DNA of 8,258 nt from Actinomycetota bacterium (lineage in GTDB: Bacteria; Actinomycetota; Thermoleophilia; Solirubrobacterales; Solirubrobacteraceae): assembly GCA_005883255.1 (NCBI GenBank), contig VAXS01000142.1, forward strand, positions 1 to 8,258, given 5' to 3'. Position 1 is the stretch's first letter; every line of letters begins with the position of its first letter. The notes beneath the pieces are model-generated. The model made no database searches, had not been told where the DNA came from, and saw only the letters and a list, made by a program, of their open reading frames with translations. The position numbers and the translations under genes are program-made. Positions 5,495 through 8,258 of the stretch are shown here, piece by piece.

Positions 5495-6262
5495 ATGGCC
5501 CAGACCGGCATCGCCGATCGCGCCGCGCGCAACGGGCACGCCGCCGACGAGGGCGGCGCCGGGCTGGCGGGACGCCTGCTGGGCGGTCTCGCGCGCCAGG
5601 TCCAGCAGCGGATCCCCGCCGCCGACCTGGACGAGCGCGACCCCGACTACATCCGCGAGAGCCTGCCCCGCCAGTGGCTGCTGGCGTCGCTGTGGTTCCG
5701 GGGCGAGGTACGCGGGCTGGGGAACATCCCCGAGTCCGGGCCGGTGCTGCTGGTGGGCAACCACTCGGGCGGCAACATGACGCCGGACACGATCGTGTTC
5801 ACGCTGGCGTTCTACACCTACTTCGGGGTGGAGCGGCCCTTCTACCAGCTGGCGCACAACCTGGTGGTGTCGTTCCCGCAGCTGTCGTTCCTGCGCAAGT
5901 TCGGAACGGTGGCGGCCTCGCCGGAGAACTCGGCCAAGGCGCTTCAGGCGGGCGCCGCCCTGCTCGTCTACCCGGGCGGCGACCGGCGCTCGCTGGCCCG
6001 CGGCCTGGGCCTGGACCGGCTGTTCCGGCTGAAGGTGCTGCCGATCTCGCTGGCGCTGCCCTGGGGTATCAACGTGGGCGACTTCCTCGGCCACATCCCG
6101 CTGCCCGCGAAGATCACGGTGGAGGCGCTGCCGCCCATCGACCTGCGGGAGGAGTTCGGACAGCAGCCGGACCTCGACGAGGTCTACGACCACGTGATGC
6201 GGCTCATGCAGGACACGCTGGACGCGCTCGCCGCCGAGCGCCGGCTGCCGGTGCTGGGATGA
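5495..6262 (+). CDS. Lysophospholipid/MGAT-like acyltransferase with an apparent internal deletion
   Basis: This 255-residue protein of the PlsC/LPLAT superfamily (MGAT-like branch) would transfer an acyl chain to a glycerolipid-type acceptor at the membrane. VLLVGNHSGGNMTPD (84-98) holds the conserved His90 and Asp98. FYQLAHNL (116-123) and FLRKFGTVAASPENSAKAL (132-150) are typical, and ALLVYPGGD (155-163) is the third block. In homologues as I remember them, YPGGD is followed by about 50 residues (HRPSWE..., RKGF, LAL..VPIVPVV, GGQET.LFLSRG) before the LGLD.LFRLKVLPIS block. Here YPGGD runs straight into RRSLARGLGLDRLFRLKVLP, in frame. The 255-residue length is short for a family of about 300. 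The downstream part LPWGINVGDFLGHIPLPAKI (188-207) is intact. Activity is therefore doubtful. The start is ATG at 5495, 10 nt after the hydrolase; the stop overlaps the SRPBCC start (ATGA). Confidence 0.85.
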   Translation: MAQTGIADRAARNGHAADEGGAGLAGRLLGGLARQVQQRIPAADLDERDPDYIRESLPRQWLLASLWFRGEVRGLGNIPESGPVLLVGNHSGGNMTPDTIVFTLAFYTYFGVERPFYQLAHNLVVSFPQLSFLRKFGTVAASPENSAKALQAGAALLVYPGGDRRSLARGLGLDRLFRLKVLPISLALPWGINVGDFLGHIPLPAKITVEALPPIDLREEFGQQPDLDEVYDHVMRLMQDTLDALAAERRLPVLG

Positions 6263-6750
6263 GGGTCGGCGCGGCGATCGAGATCTCCGCCCCGCCCGAG
6301 GCGGTCTGGGAGCAGATCTCCAATCCCGAGCGCTACCTACACTTCTTCTCGGGGCTCACCCGCTGGGAGGTGGTGGGCGACCAGGCCCGCGGCCTCGGCG
6401 CCCGCTACCGGATGCTGATCCGGGTGGGGTCGGCCGAGGTGGGCGGTCTGATCGAGCTGATCGAGTTCGACGAGTGCCGCGAGCTGGCCTGGACGTCGGT
6501 CACCGGCCTCGACCAGCGGGGGCGTTGGCGGCTACGCGCCCGCCCGAGCCACCGTACGCACGTGGAGCTGCGCCTCTCCTACGGCGTGGCCGGCGCCGGC
6601 CTGTTCGGCTGGCTGGCCGAGCGCGTCGCCGCCCCCACCGTCCGCGAGCACCTCAAGCGCACGGTCCAGCAGCTCAAGCGCCAGGTCGAGCAGGAGCAGT
6701 CCCGCCGCCGCACCGCCGCCCGCCGCGCCGCCCGGGCCGGCGCGGCCTGA
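6259..6750 (+). CDS. SRPBCC (START-like) family protein
   Basis: The 163-residue protein has the SRPBCC helix-grip pattern. Strand 1 is RVGAAIEISAPPEAVWEQIS (2-21), with the usual A.P..VW..IS/D. It is followed by NPERYLHFFSGLTRWEV, GARYRMLIRVG, GGLIELIEFDECRELAWTSV and a final helix (about 111-145). Proteins of this fold bind hydrophobic ligands such as lipids or polyketides. No catalytic residues can be assigned. The C-terminus (148-163) is an Arg/Ala-rich tail that may contact membrane or nucleic acid, or may be disordered. The ATG at 6259 overlaps the acyltransferase stop as ATGA, so translation is probably coupled. The same frame is open upstream inside the acyltransferase gene, but that stretch has no matching fold. 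Context suggests a role with the hydrolase and acyltransferase in lipid handling. Confidence 0.87.
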   Translation: MRVGAAIEISAPPEAVWEQISNPERYLHFFSGLTRWEVVGDQARGLGARYRMLIRVGSAEVGGLIELIEFDECRELAWTSVTGLDQRGRWRLRARPSHRTHVELRLSYGVAGAGLFGWLAERVAAPTVREHLKRTVQQLKRQVEQEQSRRRTAARRAARAGAA

Positions 6751-6775
6751 GCGCCCGGCCGCGGTCACGCCTGAG

Positions 6776-6792
6776 CGTTCAAGCGTTGAACG
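6776..6792. promoter_or_regulatory. 17-bp perfect dyad CGTTCAA-GCG-TTGAACG, candidate operator
   Basis: The 7-bp arms match perfectly around a 3-bp centre, 25 nt after the SRPBCC stop. It is AT-richer than its surroundings and lacks a following T-run, so it looks more like a binding site for a dimeric regulator than an intrinsic terminator. The regulator cannot be named. Confidence 0.4.
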
Positions 6793-6897
6793 GGGGATAG
6801 GCCACTCGGCCCCTTTGCCTGCGTCTGCGCTCCAGGTACGTTGGGTCGGCGACCAATGGCCTCCTCCCGACCTCAATCCTCAGCGTCTCAAACGTCC

Positions 6898-6903
6898 TTG
6901 ACA
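6898..6903 (+). promoter_or_regulatory. TTGACA hexamer, possible -35 element
   Basis: This is a perfect match to the sigma-70 -35 consensus, 67 nt ahead of the glycosylphosphotransferase ATG. At 17 bp spacing the sequence is GACGCT, a poor -10, so the hexamer may be part of the stem-loop that follows rather than a promoter. Confidence 0.25.
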
Positions 6904-6932
6904 GGGCAAGCGTCGGCTGGGACGCTCGCCTT
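6903..6932 (+). promoter_or_regulatory. Leader stem-loop upstream of the glycosylphosphotransferase
   Basis: AGCGTC (6909-6914) pairs with GACGCT (6921-6926) around GGCTGG. The stem extends by GGC/GCC across one A-C mismatch and then by G-T and A-T pairs, giving 11 pairs, and ends in TTTC. It sits 38 nt before the start codon and about 25 nt before the ribosome-binding site. It could be an attenuator or part of a riboswitch. The ACAGGGCAA and GGGACGC strings recall the c-di-GMP-I (GEMM) riboswitch, but other key bases are missing. Confidence 0.35.
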
Positions 6933-6970
6933 TCGGCCGAGGCAGGGTAAATCCCGAGAGGAATCGCGGA

Positions 6971-8258
6971 ATGCGCACGTCCACGGCGCGTGATTCTGCC
7001 AGCCCGCTCGTGCGGGCTGCGGCAGCGCAGGGCCTGCTCTCCGCCCCTACTCCGGACCGGCTCCGCGAGGCCGATCGGCCCGATTCTCCGCCCCCGCGGG
7101 GCGCGAAATCGTCCCGCACCTCCAGGCGTTATCAGCGCCGTGCCCTCATCGCCGACATCGCCATGCTGGCGGTCGCGACCGGGCTGGTCGTGGTCATCTC
7201 GCCGACCGTCTCGCCGAGCGGCGACGTCCCGAACGAGCCGCTGGTGTGGTCGATCACTTTCTCGGCGCTCGTGGCGCTGCTCTTCGGGCTCAACGGAATG
7301 TACAAGCCGCCGCTGCGGCCGGACACGCTCGACGTCCTGCGGGCGGTCCTGGCCCAGACCGCCCTCGCGGCGACGCTGACCATCGTCGCGCGCGTGATCC
7401 TCACCAACCAGGCGTACGTCTCGGCCGAGACAGCGCGTCACTGGCTCCCGGCGGTGGTGCTCCTGGCGGCTGGGCGAACCGCGCTGCTGTGGCTGGAGTC
7501 GCACGCCCGGGCGCGGGGAGACGGCGACCGGGCCACGCTGGTCGTCGGGGCCGGGATCGTCGGGCGCCGGGTGGCCCGGCGCCTGATCGAGGAGCCCGAG
7601 CTCGGCCTCCGTCCCGTCGCCTTCCTGGACGACGACCCGCGCGAGGGTGACTCCGTGACTGCCGCGATCCCGGTGCGACCGCTCTCGGACGATCTCGAGG
7701 ATCTCGTGTCGCGCCACCGCATCTCTCACGTCATCGTCGCGTTCTCTACAGCAGGACATGATGAGCTGCTTCGCGTCAGCCGCCGCTGCTGGGAGCTGGG
7801 CCTCTCGCTCTCGGTCGTGCCCCGGCTGTTCGAGATCGAGGGCGGGCGCGTGAGCACCGAGCACCTGGGTGGGCTCCCCCTGGTCGAGCTCCAGCCGTCG
7901 GACCCGCGGGGCTGGCAGTTCCGCGTCAAGTACGCGATCGACCGGGTGGTCTCCGCCATCGCGCTCGTCGTCCTCGCTCCGCTGTTCGCCGGGGCCGCGC
8001 TGGCGGTGCTCCTCTCGATCGGACGTCCCGTCCTCTTCCGCCAGCGCCGGGTGGGAATCGACGGCCGGGAGTTCGACATGCTCAAGTTCCGCACGCTGGA
8101 GACGAGCGCGGAAGCCGGCGAAGCCGACGCCGAGTGGGCCGCCAGCCAGCTCGGCGGCCGGCCGATCGCCGGGTACGTCCCCATGGAGGGCCGGATCACG
8201 CGCGCCGGGCGGTTCCTGCGCCGCTCCGCCATCGACGAGCTACCGCAGCTGTGGAACG
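6971..8258 (+). CDS. Polyprenyl glycosylphosphotransferase initiating exopolysaccharide synthesis (3' end outside window)
   Basis: The first 429 residues are present; the gene continues past the window. The family transfers a sugar-1-phosphate from a nucleotide sugar to undecaprenyl phosphate, the first membrane step of exopolysaccharide or O-antigen assembly. Residues 1-52 look disordered and basic. Four hydrophobic segments follow (about 58-78, 91-109, 125-145, 158-176). A CoA-binding/Rossmann-like domain comes next, with VVGAGIVGRRVARRL (191-205) and FLDDDP (219-224). The sugar-transferase domain starts near 315 with a further hydrophobic segment (325-350), FRQRRVGIDGREFDMLKFRT (356-375) and ITRAGRFLRRSAIDELPQLW (409-428). 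D422-E423 correspond to the catalytic Asp-Glu pair known from this superfamily. About 50-70 C-terminal residues are expected beyond the edge. ATG at 6971 is supported by GAGAGGA 8 nt upstream. Some codons are less GC-biased than in the lipid operon. The sugar is unknown. Confidence 0.93.
   Translation, partial: MRTSTARDSASPLVRAAAAQGLLSAPTPDRLREADRPDSPPPRGAKSSRTSRRYQRRALIADIAMLAVATGLVVVISPTVSPSGDVPNEPLVWSITFSALVALLFGLNGMYKPPLRPDTLDVLRAVLAQTALAATLTIVARVILTNQAYVSAETARHWLPAVVLLAAGRTALLWLESHARARGDGDRATLVVGAGIVGRRVARRLIEEPELGLRPVAFLDDDPREGDSVTAAIPVRPLSDDLEDLVSRHRISHVIVAFSTAGHDELLRVSRRCWELGLSLSVVPRLFEIEGGRVSTEHLGGLPLVELQPSDPRGWQFRVKYAIDRVVSAIALVVLAPLFAGAALAVLLSIGRPVLFRQRRVGIDGREFDMLKFRTLETSAEAGEADAEWAASQLGGRPIAGYVPMEGRITRAGRFLRRSAIDELPQLWN
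6996..7025 (+). repeat. Strong hairpin within the first codons of the glycosylphosphotransferase gene
   Basis: CTGCCAGCCCG (6996-7006) pairs with CGGGCT (7013-7018) and GGCAG (7021-7025) around a 6-nt loop, with a 2-nt bulge: 11 base pairs, mostly G-C. It covers roughly codons 9-19, in the disordered N-terminal part. A stem here could slow early translation or act with the leader stem-loop. It may also be chance in GC-rich coding DNA. Confidence 0.3.

Larger units (their letters stand above)
6751..6970 (+). other. Intergenic region between the lipid operon and the glycosylphosphotransferase gene
   Basis: This 220-nt gap has visibly lower GC than its flanks. It holds a 17-bp dyad (6776-6792), a short GGCC/GGCC hairpin followed by CCTTT (6800-6816) too weak to call a terminator, a TTGACA hexamer (6898-6903), a stem-loop (6903-6932), a GGGTAAATCCC mini-hairpin (6945-6955) and the GAGAGGA ribosome-binding site (6956-6962). 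No small ORF with a credible start was found. It most likely carries the operon end and the promoter and leader of the next gene. Confidence 0.5.

Noticed and set aside
3922..5532. A 536-codon minus-strand open frame opposite the hydrolase
   Set aside because: It is low-complexity and rich in His, Gln and Arg. The plus strand has a complete SCP2-hydrolase with an intact catalytic triad.
6903..6962. Firm call of a c-di-GMP-I riboswitch
   Set aside because: Key bases after GACGC are changed and the inner stem lacks room for the usual tetraloop helix, so it is kept only as a hypothesis.
6779..7864. A 361-codon minus-strand open frame opposite the glycosylphosphotransferase
   Set aside because: No recognisable domain. 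The plus-strand frame has membrane helices, a Rossmann motif and the Asp-Glu sugar-transferase motif.

Overview
The window is very GC-rich (roughly 70% or more by eye) and densely coding, with GTG starts and 4-nt stop/start overlaps. This fits a high-GC actinobacterium. Proteins of the types seen (SigH-type sigma factor, SURNod19-like secreted protein, SCP2-hydrolase fusion, MGAT-like acyltransferase) suggest a deep-branching actinobacterial group such as Thermoleophilia/Solirubrobacterales. That placement is an inference from gene content, not a measurement.

Minus strand, 4111 down to 1: cysS (cysteinyl-tRNA synthetase) overlaps rlmB (23S rRNA 2'-O-methyltransferase) by 4 nt. After a 140-nt gap come a SigH/Spo0H-family sigma factor, a small single-pass membrane protein of unknown function, and a secreted SURNod19-like protein with His-rich motifs that runs off the window. 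The order cysS-rlmB-sigH matches the well-known Bacillus block cysS-mrnC-rlmB-rae1-sigH without mrnC and rae1. The two genes after sigH do not belong to that block.

Plus strand, 4174 to 6750: a divergent three-gene lipid-type operon. It encodes an SCP2 (sterol-carrier)/alpha-beta hydrolase fusion, a lysophospholipid-type acyltransferase and an SRPBCC lipid-binding-fold protein. The acyltransferase appears to lack an internal block of about 50 residues that is conserved in its family.

Plus strand, 6751 to the end: a 220-nt intergenic region of lower GC holds a 17-bp perfect dyad and a stem-loop leader. It is followed by a polyprenyl glycosylphosphotransferase (exopolysaccharide/O-antigen initiating enzyme), truncated by the window end.

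Recurring regulatory signal: three genes (starts at 1246, 4111 and 5495) have a TAGNNT hexamer ending 6-7 nt before the start codon. This is the layout expected of leaderless promoters, in which transcription starts at the initiation codon. No RNA genes, CRISPR arrays or insertion sequences were seen, and no gene-free stretch exceeds 300 bases.
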